Assembly (NCBI RefSeq): GCF_027887165.1 | Contig: NC_077231.1 | Span: forward strand, 185,322,603-185,386,602 | From: Monodelphis domestica | Taxonomy: Eukaryota > Chordata > Mammalia > Didelphimorphia > Didelphidae | Reading direction: 5' to 3' | DNA length: 64,000 nucleotides | Shown: positions 44,001-56,492 of the stretch, piece by piece | Numbering within the stretch: the stretch's first letter is position 1 | Layout of the letters: every line of letters begins with the position of its first letter | Program-made: the position numbers and the translations under genes | The notes under the pieces: generated by a model | What the model was told of the DNA's origin: nothing | The model's database searches: none | What the model saw: only the letters and a program-made list of their open reading frames with translations

Positions 44001-45380
44001 CTCTTTAAGAACTCTGTTTATAGGTTTCAACTATAAATCAGAGGGAAAGGTCCCATGATCATTACAGTGCAGTAGCAAAGTATATGGTGATGTTTCTTCA
44101 TTTTTCTTATTTCAATTGATAAAACTTCATCTATTTCTGATGCTGAACCAATCAATTGTGTCAGATGGTGGTTAGAACATTTTTCTTTGGTAACTGGAGC
44201 TATTTTTGAGGCCAAACCTCCACAGTGGTTGCTCCCCTGTATTATGGAAAAAAGGTGCAGGACTGGAATTAGGATTGATGGTCTGGGGAGGATCAGTTTA
44301 CTGCTAATTTTAGGGCTCTGGAGCACAGGGTATTAGACTATTTCCATTCGTGTTTGGGAAGGTGGTAGCAGTGGCTTGACTCTCTTGATGCCTACTGCCC
44401 CTCCCTCAGGATGCCCTTATCCTTATCCTTATCCAGCTATGCTGGCTTGCCAGTCCTTTGGGTGGCAGTAGTTAGTTGGAATGATTGGTTTCTTTTACAA
44501 AGGAGTTGCTACTTTGGCTAATGGTTGTGAGGGGGGAAAGAGCAAATGGTCTGGTTGGGGAGAAGAGTACTGCTCTTCCTGGTGCTCTTGGGCTTACTTT
44601 GTCTATTGGTGGCAGTTGATCAATATTTGGTATTAATGGTGACAAGGATAATCTCTTTTCTTGGGGGTCTCTCTTCTCAATGGTGGGTCTGGAGATAGGG
44701 CTGAAATGGTCCCTGTCCCCATGAAGTTCACAGTTTAGTAAGAACTTAAGACATAAATAGAGGTAAATGAAATATATTGAATTAATATGAATGATGCAAC
44801 CAGTGTAATATATGAGGGCTATGAAGAGAAGTGATTATTTAATTTGCCTATCTCTTATAAATTAAAAAAAAGTTGTATGCTTTGATTAGATATTGGGTGC
44901 CATAGTGGACAGTTACATTGTTTTTGGATAGGTTAACCCTGACAAAATCTGGAGAAACACAGTACTGTTCAAAACCATTACAATGGTTAGCTTAAATTTC
45001 ATATTAGGATATCAACCCATCTTTGTCCAAGTAGAAACAAATGCAGATAGTTAGAGATTACCACCAGGCTTCTTTCATGTGTTGACATTTCAGTTAAGCT
45101 TTCATAGAGTAATGATGGAAAGATATGCTTCATTATAAATGGATTGATTTTTGTGCATGGACTATATAATCTATAGTTATTTGAACATGTAAATGCATAT
45201 TTTTATCAGGCTATTTTAAAATGACTTTTGAGTAACTTTAGGCATTTGGGGAGTGAGAGGACAAGGTGAAAAAGATTTTTATTTCTAGATATTTGAAGGT
45301 GGCTATTCTGTAATGTTACATTGCCTTTGGTGGACATTGTTAAATAATAGAGATTGTATAGCTCATCATAAATATTTTTT
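44001..45380. other. unassigned intron 1 sequence
   Basis: 44340-44700 is TG-rich and unusual in composition, with 'ccttatccttatccttatcc' near 44415. No gene or named repeat recognised. Confidence 0.4.
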
Positions 45381-45384
45381 CTTT

Positions 45385-45592
45385 TTTTTTAAAACCTTTT
45401 GTGTCTTAGAATCAATACTATGTATTTGTTCTAAGGAAGAAAGGCAATAAGGACTAGGCAATTGGGTTTAATGACTTGCCCAGCTAATCACATTGTTAGG
45501 AAGTATCTGAATCCATATTTGAACTCAAGACCTTTGTTTTCCAGGCCTGACTCTCTATTCATGAAGTCATCTACCTGCCTTTTGTAAAGATC
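45385..45592 (-). repeat. tRNA-derived SINE, minus strand
   Basis: 'gtgtcttagaatcaatacta', 'ggactaggcaattgggttta' and 'tttccaggcctgactctcta'. Confidence 0.85.
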
Positions 45593-46515
45593 TTCTAATG
45601 GGAAGAAAAATATACTTTTCCAAACCTTAATCTTAGTTTTCTAAGTACTTTATGAAAACAATAGCATAGAAGGATAATAATCCCATGGGACACTGTCAAT
45701 AGGTGGAATATTTTTAGTAATTCTTGCTTATTTTATTCTTCTGCTAAATGACTATCATATTATGGATGGGCTCATGCAGTGGGAGCTCCTACAGAGTTCA
45801 AAAGGGAGAAAATCTGGCTGGATGATTCCTTTCAAGTTCAGGATTACAAAGAGTGAAATATAGCAAAACAACTCAGGATGATTTTTTGAGGTATTTTTAA
45901 GTTAAAAGATGTTTTTATTTTTTGGTTTGATTTTTAATCACCACAAAAATTTCCACTCAACTCAGCCATTACCATCACAGTTTAATATTCTTGATTTCCT
46001 GAGATCTTATGTACCTAATTGAAAAGGTTACCATCTTGTATTTGCATAGCATTTTGGATTGCCCAAGCATTCATGATCAGTAAGTGAGTTAATAAATTAA
46101 TCATCCTTTCAGCTGCTTAATATTATCTTAGTTAGACAAATGGGAAAAATGAGGCTTAGAGCTTTGGTGTTTTCATTTCCATTAAGATTATGGACCAATT
46201 CCTACATGTATTATCTATAAATAAAAATAAATCATGAGTAAAATCAATCCCCAACTAGTTGACCAAGATGTAAAGTCAATCTAGAATCTAGTAATCTAGT
46301 GAAGTCAATCATGTTTTTTTCTGGGATTCTGAGAGGAAGGTAAAGGGGAACTAGAAGGAAGAACATTAGCAGTTAAATTTCTAATGCATTAGTTTAGGAA
46401 CTCCATTTCAAGGCTTTCAGAAATTGAAGAGTAGCTTTCCTGATTTCCATAGCTGCAAGGATGCTCTTTCTTCTTACATCAATATTTCCCCTCTATATTA
46501 TTAATTTGATTATCA
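45593..46515. other. unassigned intron 1 sequence
   Basis: No gene or clear repeat. Confidence 0.4.
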
Positions 46516-46519
46516 GTGA

Positions 46520-46655
46520 ACATGTACTCCTAGTGGAAGGCAAGTTCAGATCAAGGACAGTCTCATTTTCATATTTGTATGGCTAATGCCTAGCCCAATG
46601 CTGGGCACATGTGAGATGCTTAATAAATTCTTAGGGATTTGGTTAATTGATTTGA
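46520..46655 (+). repeat. LINE-2 3' end
   Basis: 'tagcccaatgctgggcacat' and 'gagatgcttaataaattctt'. Confidence 0.8.
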
Positions 46656-46799
46656 AGAAGCACATCAGTAGTGACTCTAGAAGTCCTTTCCTGAGTCCTA
46701 TTCTATCTGTAATGCACAGAGAATGTGGACTCCTCCCAAAGCCAAGAAAACACCACCCCAACAAGTTTGATGCACGTGAAAGTGACATTTTACATATGA

Positions 46800-47175
46800 T
46801 CTTTGAAACAATCTGGAGACATTTATTAAATGCTCAGTGTGGTAGACCCAAAGGATGAAAAGAAAAAAGGAAACAATTCCTTCCCTTACATTTACATTCA
46901 ATCAAGGGAGATAACTGTTCCTATGCTAGAATATATAGAAATATTAATAAATTAATAAAAGGTATTTTGAGAACTAAGGCACTAGAAATAGGACTTAGGA
47001 AAGGCCTCATATAAGACATTATTATTGAGCTAGACTTTGAAGGAAACTGGGATTCTGAGAGGGAGAGGTAGAAATGGAATGCATTCCAAGTGTGGCAGTC
47101 AGCATGAGGAAATGTCATATGAAGAACAGTAAGAGGCCAGTTTTTAAGAGGTTGGAACAATGGAAATAGAGTAGT
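46800..47175 (+). repeat. unnamed dispersed repeat, third copy
   Basis: 'gagacatttattaaatgctc', 'ctagactttgaaggaaactg', 'tggaatgcattccaagtgtg' and 'gaagaacagtaagaggccag' match the other copies in order. Confidence 0.55.
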
Positions 47176-47388
47176 AAAAAATGCTAAAAATTACTAATCA
47201 GATACTTAGAGATAAAAAATATCCATTCCAATGATATAAAGACTGAATCGAATGCCATCACACTGCTCTAAAAACTTAATAGTTGTTAATACCAAAGGTT
47301 AAGGTGAATTTGTGGAGCTAGGAGAGAATATAGCTATTAAAATGAAGACATTAAAATTTTCTTCTTTTTTGTTTATAATACAAATGCA

Positions 47389-47590
47389 GGGGCAGCTAGG
47401 TGACTCAGTGGATAAAGTGCCAGACCTGGAGATGGGAAGTACTGGGTTCAAATCTGGTCTCAGACACTTCTGAGCTGTGCAATTCTGGACAAGTCACCTA
47501 ACCCCAATTGCCTTGCTATTACTCTTCTTCTGCCTTGGAATAGATATTTAGCATCATTTTTCAGATAGAAAGTAAGAATTTTAGGAAAAA
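47389..47590 (+). repeat. tRNA-derived SINE, plus strand
   Basis: 'ggggcagctaggtgactcag', 'gggttcaaatctggtctcag', 'cttcttctgccttggaatag'. Confidence 0.92.
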
Positions 47591-47680
47591 ATGTGCCTAT
47601 ATATATGCTAATATATATGTATATATGCAACATTATTGCAAACAATTATAAAGTACCAAGTTAAAAGTAAAGCTCTAAAC

Positions 47681-47985
47681 CAGGGGTCCCCAAACTTTTT
47701 ACACAGTTCACTGTCCCTCAGACCGCTGGAGGGCCAGACTATAAAAACCTAACCCTAACCCTAACGGGCAACAGTATACACAGTGTGGAATCCTCTCCCC
47801 CAGATCGCTGCTCACCATTGTGCAGCCACACAATCGCAGCGCCTTGTTCTAAGGCTCCGCACAAAGGATTATGTCACCGGAAGTAGTACTGTATGTGAGC
47901 AACACTGCTCAGATACAGTACTCCTTTCACTGACCACCAATGAAAGAGGTACCCCTTCCAGAAGTGCATTGGGGGCCAGATACAT
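47681..47985. mobile_element. hAT-type element with internal telomere-like repeat
   Basis: The left end CAGGGGTCCCCAAAC, with 'cactgtccctcagaccgctg' downstream, is characteristic of an hAT (Charlie-like) family. The flank CTCTAAAC fits an hAT target site. The right terminal repeat is not seen: the last recognisable phrase is 'gggggccagatacataaa', so it is 3'-truncated or decayed. It has more CpG than the surrounding intron. Confidence 0.75.
47748..47765 (+). repeat. telomere-type (CCCTAA)3 block
   Basis: CCTAACCCTAACCCTAAC, three units of the vertebrate telomere repeat (C-rich strand) inside the hAT element. Confidence 0.9.
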
Positions 47986-48029
47986 AAATTTTTGTGCAGA
48001 CACATCTTTTTCACCTTCTCATAATATTT

Positions 48030-48182
48030 TTTAATATGAAATTCTAGGAAGGGAATGGGTGGGTGAAAGGGCATGGTTGATTTTGTAACACTTAAATTTG
48101 CCAGATTGTACTCTAATGTTTTCATCAGGTTATTATCCCACCAATAATGCATATCAATAACAGTAAGCATTTGTTAATCATC
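48030..48182 (-). mobile_element. L1 3'-UTR-like fragment, minus strand
   Basis: 'ttgccagattgtactctaat' and 'atcccaccaataatgcata' resemble reversed L1 3' sequence. Confidence 0.5.
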
Positions 48183-48204
48183 TGTGCTAAATATTCTTTC
48201 TGTT

Positions 48205-48635
48205 ATCTAAAGGCGTTAGGTGGCATAATGGATAGAATACTGGATGGACCAGGAGTCAGGAAGACCTGAGTTCATACCTGGTCTCTTTTATACTAAGTGT
48301 CTTTGTTACCTTGTTAATTGAAAAAATTAATTAAATCCTAAAAATTGCTAGATTTGAGGTGACCTAAGATTTACATGTTAGCATCTTCTGCTATTTATTC
48401 TTTAGAGACTTCTCTTCAACCACATAATTTATTTTTCCTACTTAAAACTATCTGAGAGATAACTTTGAAGGGTATATGATGATACTTAACTGCTGTCTGC
48501 TTTAGTTTCTTCAACTGTAAAATGAAGATAAAAATATCACCCGGTTCTCAGAGTTGCTGTGAGTGTAAAATAATAACTTTAAAAGCTCTTTGTAACCTTA
48601 AAGCACCATATAAATGTTAGCTATTATTATCTACT
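48205..48635 (+). repeat. MAR1-type SINE with internal insertion
   Basis: The left part 48210-48295 ('ttaggtggcataatggatag', 'caggaagacctgagttcat') and right part 48490-48635 ('ctttagtttcttcaactgta', 'agcaccatataaatgttagc') form one SINE. About 190 unrelated bases lie between them; I cannot classify the insert. Confidence 0.7.
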
Positions 48636-48869
48636 GGCGAAGCTGCTGTTAATAAATTTCTTAGTAGAGTAGGACAATAACTTTTTTTAGTGAATTCTTT
48701 TTACTTTTTTTTTTTAATTGTACTTTGGGTCTAGTCTTTAGCCAAGGAATCAACTTGAGAGCAGATGCTATTCTGTTCAGCATCCTAGAAGGATAAGGAT
48801 GAGGTTCCTTAAAAGGGATTACAATTCTTTCTGATTAATGGGAAGGAAAAGAGAATAAGCAATGATGCT

Positions 48870-49065
48870 GCTATCCCCATTTTATAGATGAGTTAACTGA
48901 GACAGAGAAGTGATCTGTCCATGGTCTCTGTTAAGTGTTTGAGAATATATTGGGACTCAAACCTCCCTGACTCTAGAAAGTCCTAATTATAGTGGAAGAC
49001 TAATACTTGGAAACAAAGTGCTATGCCACCTACAGGCCTCTGGCTTATGAGCCACTTTCAGTCAG
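48870..49065 (-). repeat. MIR-like SINE, minus strand
   Basis: 'cccattttatagatgagtta' and 'gggactcaaacctccctgac'. Confidence 0.65.
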
Positions 49066-49479
49066 ACTACAACTAGGATAGTAGGGGTCTTGCCTGAGAT
49101 TATATGTATGTAAACCATGCCCCTTTCCACTATTTTGTCTAACTCTCTCAGTCCAATTCTCATTTTATTTATGGTAGAGAATTCCTTTTATTGATTGTTT
49201 TTTTATCATACTTTCTTAGTGGTAGTAAATATTTCCCAGGCTTTGCTTCCTCAAATAGAAAAGGAAGTTAGTGAGATTATGGTGAGGGAGTTACTTTCAA
49301 CTTCTGTTTACCATACTCCTTTGTGCAAATTTTTTATTTGATCCCAGCTTGTTGGAGAAGATTGAAATTACTAATGATCTTTGTCTCACTTCCTCCTACC
49401 AACTTAGAACCTGCTCAGTCTTTGGCATCTTTATCAATATAATAGAGTAATAATAATCTCCCTTAACCCTACCAACATT

Positions 49480-49860
49480 GAATTATAATTTGGGAGAGTT
49501 ATTTTAAAAATTAATTTAATGAACATAAAATTTTTGAATTGATTTAAATTTCTCCTTTTTGTAGGAAATTGTTCATCTTTTCCTATTGTTAACCATTTGT
49601 ATTTTTTCCTTCAAAAATTATCTGCCCATCTCATTTAATCATTTCCCTATTGGAGAAAGCATAATATTATTAAATATATGTATGGGTTTCTTATAAATTA
49701 TAGGCATTAGACTTTGATTTTTATTGGAAATAATTTTAATTAAATTTTTTAATTTTTGAAATAACTGATTTTTTGATGAGCAAAATACTTTTATTGCCAT
49801 AGAAAGAAACTCCACTATTTTGTCTCCGAAAATTTCTCCCATTTTTAGGATAAAAATTTT
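49480..49860 (-). mobile_element. L1 3'-region-like fragment, minus strand
   Basis: 'ctcatttaatcatttcccta' and the surrounding T-rich text resemble reversed L1 3' sequence. Diverged. Confidence 0.45.
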
Positions 49861-50149
49861 CCTTCTCTTTACAACTGAGATAAATATATTATTCCTTTTT
49901 TCCTCCTAGTATTTTAAAGAAAATAGATTGGTATTTGCACATAGCAGGCACTTAATAAATACATTCTGAAAAAATTGGATTATTTATTGTAGAGATTAAT
50001 TCTTATTCACCATCATAAATCCATGTCACATTATTATATGCTTTACTTTTCACTGATATCTCCCATAAACTTAAAGTAGAAGGTCTTCATTGCATAGCAG
50101 AGTACAAGTACTTATCAGTTATGTATTTGAGTAGCCCAAAGGGCCTTAC

Positions 50150-50350
50150 AGTCAGGAAAAAACAAATCCAAATACAGATAATTACTGTGTGACTCTGGGC
50201 AAGTCACTTAACTCTGTTTGACTCTGTTTCCTCATCTGTAAAATGAGCTGAAGAAGGAAATGGCAAACCACTCTATTATCTTTGCCAAGAAAACTGCAAA
50301 AGAGCCCACAAAGAGTCTCTCATGATTAATGACTGAACAACAACAAAAAC
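50150..50350 (+). repeat. MAR-type SINE, plus strand
   Basis: 'tgtgactctgggcaagtcac', 'tcatctgtaaaatgagctga', 'agaaggaaatggcaaacca' and the terminal 'actgaacaacaacaaaaac'. Confidence 0.9.
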
Positions 50351-50998
50351 CCAAACTATTTTATTGGCTTCAAACTCCTTGATGAGAAAATGCAGAAGAA
50401 AGAAACCAGAGAACTGACATTTATTATTCAAGTTGACTAAGAAGAGGCAAAAATGTTTGATTAAAATTGATTTTATTGAATTTATAAATTGAATTTAATT
50501 GATTAGTTAAACAGTTTGGAGGGGATTCACTATGGGCCAACAATGCCTAAAATTAAGGTTAAATTCCTTTCATAGCTCAAAGGCAACCACAACCAGTGCC
50601 TTGGGCTTTTTGTGTGTATATTAGAGAAAGGTTGGAAAATGTACAGAGGCCTCCATTCTGAGCCTCAGACTTATACAATTTAAGGGGTGCTCCAAGCTGC
50701 CATAGTCACTAAGAAGCTCTGTTTGGTACCCAGTTTGGAATCATGGAAGTTTCTGGATGTGGTGAGTCCTCTGGGCAGCCAGGACAGCAAACAGCTTTTC
50801 TGGGGGGTTCTAATCTATCCCGGGGATCCTGGTAGGCTCAAGTCCAGCCTGATTACCCTTATTAAAGAGTCTTTAAAATTTCTGAAGGCGGGACAGAGGA
50901 GATGGCTTGACTATTCTTCACTCATGTAGACATTTTTTTTAAGGTTTCATCTGAGCCAATAAGAAAACCTCATTGAATTGGGGGAAAAATGGTATCAT
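50351..50998. other. unassigned; possible LTR-like block
   Basis: 50570-50930 is GC-richer and resembles no gene. An LTR origin is possible but I see no defined ends. Confidence 0.35.
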
Positions 50999-50999
50999 G

Positions 51000-51185
51000 A
51001 AAAGAACACTGACTCTGGAATCCAAATACCTTGGATTTAAATATCATTTCTATATTTCTTGTTTCCCAGGTGACCTTGGTCAAGTCACTACACCTGCGTG
51101 GTCCTCAGTTTCCTTATCTGCAAAATGAGGGTGTTGGACTTAGCTTCTAAGGTCTCTTCTAGCTCTTAATCTAAGTAGGTAAAGT
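51000..51185 (+). repeat. MIR/THER-like SINE, plus strand
   Basis: 'tgaccttggtcaagtcacta', 'tcctcagtttccttatctgc', 'gagggtgttggacttagctt'. Confidence 0.82.
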
Positions 51186-51293
51186 TTCTTGTAGTGATTA
51201 TGAGAGATATAGCTTTAAATCCATTTTAGATGCATGTAATTTTTAAATGGAATTGAAGATTATGTATATGAACATACTCTGTATACTACAAGG

Positions 51294-51520
51294 TAGAGGT
51301 ATCAGACATGAGACCCATGGACCTCATGTTGTCCATGACACTCCCCAGTGTAGCCTGAACTAGATTAAAATGTAATTGGTACTAGAAATAACAAAACATA
51401 GATAAAAATATAATAAAAGATAGGTAATGTTGCATTTGAAAGCTAAGTTAATATGTAGCCAGCAAGGATTCTTACATGTAGCTTAGTGGTTGCATTTCTA
51501 TTTAAGTGTGATACTATCTG
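51294..51520. mobile_element. non-autonomous hAT-like element
   Basis: Starts 'tagaggtatcagac', and its right end reversed reads 'cagatagtatcacac', giving diverged inverted repeats. It is the same family as 62670-62838 (shared 'aatgtaattgg' and an A-rich middle). A target duplication is not clear. Confidence 0.65.
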
Positions 51521-53085
51521 CATATAAAGGTATTATTCTTTGGTATATTATTGTTAAAGCTCTTAAAGGCAAGTTGTATTCCCACACTTAGAAAATACTT
51601 CCAAGGAGAAAAGCAACTAATTGCCTCTAGTTCCAGCTGTTGAGTCAATGCCGTGATTATAACCATGGCCCTAAATGGCAAGGATGTTTACCTGCAGAAG
51701 GACAGAGAAGCTCACTGGTTAGTATTTACTTTGGGTCTCAGTGACGAATAAACTATTCCAACAAAGAAAGAGGTACAATAAAGAACATGGGGTTCTAGAA
51801 AAGGAAGGGAATAGCAAAGGAATAAGATAATTGTAAAACAAACAACAGAAAGGTAAACCAATATGCTATGAGTTATATCCTTATATTACTCAGCTGATGC
51901 GATTTTGCTACTCCCAAGTCTGTAGAACAGAGAGAACTCATTTCCCTTCTTTCCATCTTAGCCATTATAGCTGGCATTCAAAACTAGTTCTCTCCCGAAT
52001 CCTCTATTGAAAAGCTTATAATAACACCCAGTAGTGTGATTCTGACAGACCAACATACTGTTCTATGTAAGTTTAAAAAAAAATGCCAGCCAGTAAACTA
52101 GGGGTATTTTTTTAGCTTAAAATCTCAAGATATGTCTATTTCCCTTCTTCCTTCTTTTCTTGGTTCCAAATATATTTTTAGAGAATAATAGCAACAGCTG
52201 TCATCTCTGGTTAAAAGCAGTTCCAAAAGATGAAATAGTACAGGATGTAGCCAATTTACAGGATGGTTAGTCACCTTACCTTCCTCTGTAGTTGAACCAC
52301 TCTTCTTGTTCCAGTGACAATACATTTCGTGTCTTTTTTTTCTGTGGCTAAATGCCAGATAACATCTAATCAAGAATAAAAACGAAACCAAAATAATAGC
52401 AAGAAAAACAGATTGCTTTCTCCAAATTCATAGGTACTGGGGTTGAAAATGACCCCCCCCCATCTCAAGATAGGTGAGATTTTTTTTTTCTTGAGAGGCT
52501 CAATAGCTTTTACTTTAATAATACAGAGAGATTCAAAATTATACATTTTTTTCCATCCTAGACAATGTGAATCTGTAGTACCAATTGGAAGCCATTTTTT
52601 TTCTAATTGTTGTTGTCCATGATTCTGCTTCACTTATTTACTTAATGTCACAGTTATTAACTTTTCTGGATTTATGGGTGTTTCAGCTGGTGAGTATTTT
52701 GGTTTCTGAAGGACAGAGGATTAACATTATTTATACAACCCATGTTCCTTGTCAGTAATTCTTAGTTCCTCTCATGTACAATATATTAATCATTTTTAGT
52801 AATCAACTAGACACTACAGTTAAGGACTAAATGTATTTAAGGGACTATAATTCAATTTTTGAACTTAGCAATCACTGGATATAGCTATGAAAAATCATTA
52901 TTGTAAAGAAATCTTCCTAACTTGGCACAAGTAAATGATTTTGTTGTTTTAATTTTTCACTAGTATGTATATTTCTTTACAAATGGCAACCTTCCAAGAA
53001 GACTTTCCTTCCTAAATTCAGTATATTTAAAACAGAAATCATTGTATTTACCCTTAAATCCTCTCTTCTCCCTACTACCTTTCCT
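51521..53085. other. unassigned intron 1 sequence
   Basis: No gene or named repeat. A run of eight C at 52453-52460 and a T run at 52481-52489 occur close together. Confidence 0.4.
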
Positions 53086-53089
53086 ATTA

Positions 53090-53818
53090 CTATTGGGGGC
53101 AATATGACCCTCCTAGTTCCTCAGGCTCACAACTTAGAAGTTACTCTGGAATCCTCAATATCTTTCTCTATAACCTCCCCCCACCCCCCAATCCAATCTG
53201 GTGCCAGCACCTGTCAACTTCACCTTTACAACATTTCTTAAAGACAATCCCTTCTTTCCTCTGCCACTGCCACTGCTCTCATTGTATGTCCTCATCACCT
53301 TACTCTTTGATTCTTGCAATAGTCTGCTAGAGGGTCTGCTTGCCTCAAGTCTCTCCTCACTCCAGTACATTTTTCCTTTTATCATTAAAGTGATTTTTCC
53401 TAAAATGCAGATTCAATCATGTCACCCCCTACTCAGTGAACTCCAGTGACTTCCTATTGACTTCAGGAGCAAATGTATAATGTTCTGTTTGGCATTCAAA
53501 GCCCTTTATAACCTACCTTCCTCTTACTTTTCCAATCTTCTTGCACTTTACTACTTGACATACTCTTTGATACAGTGACACCTGCCTCCTGTTTGTAACA
53601 TGAATAGGACACTCCATCTCTTGGCTCCAGATATTCTCCTTAGCTGTCTCTCTGGCCCCCAGAATGTCCTCCTTTTTCTGTTCCAACTGCTGACCTCCCT
53701 GGATTCCTTTAAGTCCTACCTAAAATCTTGCCTTCCATAGGAACCTTCTCTAATTCTCTTAATTCTAGTACCTTCCCTCTTTTAATTATTTACTATTTAG
53801 TGTATATATAGTTTGCTT

Positions 53819-53875
<57 letters not shown>

Positions 53876-54000
53876 CTTGTCTCTCCTGTTAGGCTGTAAA
53901 TTCCTTGAGGGCAGGGATTATATTTTGCCTCTTTTTGTATCTTCAGTACTTAACACAGTGCTTGACATAGTAGGAGCTTAATGGATATTTATTGATTGAT
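53090..54000 (+). repeat. LINE-2 ORF2 3' part and tail
   Basis: Long, ordered L2: 'ccaatctggtgccagcacct', 'caatagtctgctagagggtc', 'ttcaatcatgtcaccccct', 'ggcattcaaagccctttata', 'ttccttgagggcagggatta', 'aacacagtgcttgacatagt' and the terminal 'ttattgattgattaa'. The frames are disrupted. The plus frame at 53201-53449 is an L2 remnant. Confidence 0.88.
53821..53871 (+). repeat. (TA)25 microsatellite
   Basis: Perfect alternating TA of about 51 bases inside the L2, at a point where L2 copies have a short 'tgtatatat' stretch. Confidence 0.98.
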
Positions 54001-54064
54001 TAATTTAGATTCCACACAAAAGAAATCATTCCCATATAGCTGAGGAAGTATAATAATAAGCAAG

Positions 54065-54292
54065 AAATTCTTTACATTTGTATATTGCTGTGCAGTCTAT
54101 AAAGCATTTTCACTTGTTCTATTGTATTTGATTCACTCAACAAATGTTAGAGGAAGACTATACAGGTTATAGAAATGAGAAAAAATGTAGAGAAATTCAG
54201 TAAATTGTCCATACTCATATGATAAATAACTAGTGCAGCCAAGGCTAGCACCCTGAGTAAGTCTTCTGACCTTTAGTAGCAAAAACTTCTAC
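54065..54292 (-). repeat. CORE-SINE (MIR-like), minus strand
   Basis: 'gtgcagtctataaagcattt' and 'gccaaggctagcaccctgag'. Diverged. Confidence 0.6.
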
Positions 54293-54309
54293 ATTGTGAG
54301 TCAGATTTA

Positions 54310-54560
54310 ATTTCCAATTTAGTTTTAGCTTCATCCTTTGCTGATTGTGTAGTCATAGGCAAATAACTTCCATTTCCCTGATCATAGTTTCCATGTTTGT
54401 AAATGTTGGTAATAATACTTGCCTCACCAGGTAGTTATGAGCATCAGATGAAATAATGTAAATAATAAATAATAATAATAATAAATATATACATAAATAT
54501 ATAACATAATAAATAATATAAGTAATAGTACTTTGAAAACTGTAAGCTACTATACTATAA
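54310..54560 (+). repeat. CORE-SINE with AAT/TA-rich insert
   Basis: 'ttgctgattgtgtagtcat', 'ccctgatcatagtttccatg', then an 'aataataat/atata' tract at about 54455-54525 before the tail 'aaaactgtaagctactatac'. Confidence 0.65.
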
Positions 54561-55164
54561 CTATTGCTCTTTTTGACCTCCTATAGTATAGAGGGGATTC
54601 TTGGAGAGATGTAGCTTGGTCTTTCTCTATCTGAGGTTCTATAAGCTTTGTTTTGCAATAACTTTATTCCTTATGAGTTCATGGCAGTGTTTCGATCCTT
54701 TTAACTTCTAGTAATTACACATTTCTTTGGTTTGTAGAATAGGGTTCTGCCCAGAGCAGTCTTGCAGATGGAACAGGAATTTTGCAGGAAGACCTAATCG
54801 GTATTTTACCTGTTTATTGAGAAATGTCAAAATACAAGTCTAAGATATCCTCATCTTGATATTAATCTGCTTTCTTATCACTCTACTAATTCACTAACTT
54901 CATTCAGGCTGAAGAAAACAGTCTCAGTTTATGTTTTTAAATGTTGTACCACAGTTATTCTTTATAAAATAATCATATTCATCCATGTTCTTCAATGTAG
55001 GAAATAATAATTATCTTCTCATTTTTTATCATTTCTCTTTGTATTTCCAAGACCTAGAAGAGTGCCTTGCAAGTAGGAGGCACTAAAGAATATAAGTTTT
55101 CAAATATATATATATATATATCATATGATCAGTCATAAGTAATCTTCCAGGAAGAGGTAACATG

Positions 55165-55375
55165 AGAGAATAATAAGAACTCTTGATTTGGAGTCAGGAG
55201 ATTGAGGTTTGACTAAACTAAGCCTCTTACTGTTGGATGACCTTTAGCAAGTAATTTCATTGTTGTCAATAAAATGAGGATAATAGTAGCTTTACTATCA
55301 ATCTCCAAGGATTCTTGTGAAAATCAAAGGATATTATGCACATAAAGTATTTTGTAAAGTTATACACTATTAATA
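55165..55375 (+). repeat. MAR1/MIR-like SINE, plus strand
   Basis: 'cttgatttggagtcaggaga', 'tcaataaaatgaggataata' and 'gcacataaagtattttgtaa'. Confidence 0.72.
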
Positions 55376-56243
55376 TTTTGAAATGAAGGATTTATTAAGT
55401 GAACACATTATAAGGAGTAATTCCATATTTTTATGATCCCAGTATATTACTGAATGCTAGACATATCTGAAAACATAAACTTTTCATATAGTTTTATTTG
55501 TTTACTTGTGTGAAAATATGAGAAAAAGGTTTAATGAATTAAAAAAGTTAATTGGTCACATATTTGTTAGATAAGGACTTAGATTATTGACAGTTCTATT
55601 TTTTCATAAAATGTTATATAACTGGTTATCATGCATATAAAATTAAATATGAAGGAATAACTAATAGTTATGGCATAAAGAACTTAGAAAATTTTGTGGT
55701 AAATCCATAAGGATTACAAATATTTTATGAAGATATATATGTACATATACATAGTTTTTGTTGTATATTTTAACAATTAAAGAATAATTTAGGCTATTCC
55801 TAACAAACATGCCCTACTAAAAATAAACTGAACTTCTATTTTTAACTTTAAGGAGGGACAACAAAAATTTGCTAGTCATTTGTAAAGTTTGTTGGCAGTC
55901 TTAATCACAGTGTTAAAAGAATATAAAATATAAAATGAAGGGAAGATTTAATAAGAAAGCTCAAGTTAGTGATAGATACCTTAAATTCATTTTTTAAGTT
56001 GTGTATCATTCAAGTTCTTGGTTTTAACTAAAGGTAGTTGAATAAACAAACCACATTATTTTGTTTTTCTATTTTATATGTAAGTCAACTATATTAATCT
56101 TCTTTAAGGGAGTGGCTTAATTAGGAAGTCTGAGTCCCTCTGCAAAATTGTCAGAAATGACCCTCTGTACTTTGACAATTGCAAAGTTAACAAGCAGATT
56201 TCTAGACTCCTTATAATTTATGATTTCTTGCATATTATTTATT
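55376..56243. other. AT-rich unassigned sequence
   Basis: Very AT-rich, with no repeat or gene recognised. Confidence 0.4.
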
Positions 56244-56492
56244 GTTGTTTGTTAATTGTTTTCAGGCACGTTTGACTCTTCAAAATCCCTTTAGATGCTT
56301 TCTTGGCAAAGATACTGAGTGGTTTGCCATTTCCTTCTTCAGCTCATTTTACCGATGGGGAAACTGAGGCAAAGTTAAGTGACTTGCCCAGGATCACACA
56401 ACTAGTAAATATATGAGGCTAGATTTTTAACTCAGGTCTTACTGACTCCAGGTATAGTGCTTTATGCACTATGCCTTCTACTTGTCCTATTT
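56244..56492 (-). repeat. MAR-type SINE, minus strand
   Basis: 'cttggcaaagatactgagtg', 'tttgccatttccttcttcag', 'ggggaaactgaggcaaagtt' and 'cttgcccaggatcacacaac'. Confidence 0.88.
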
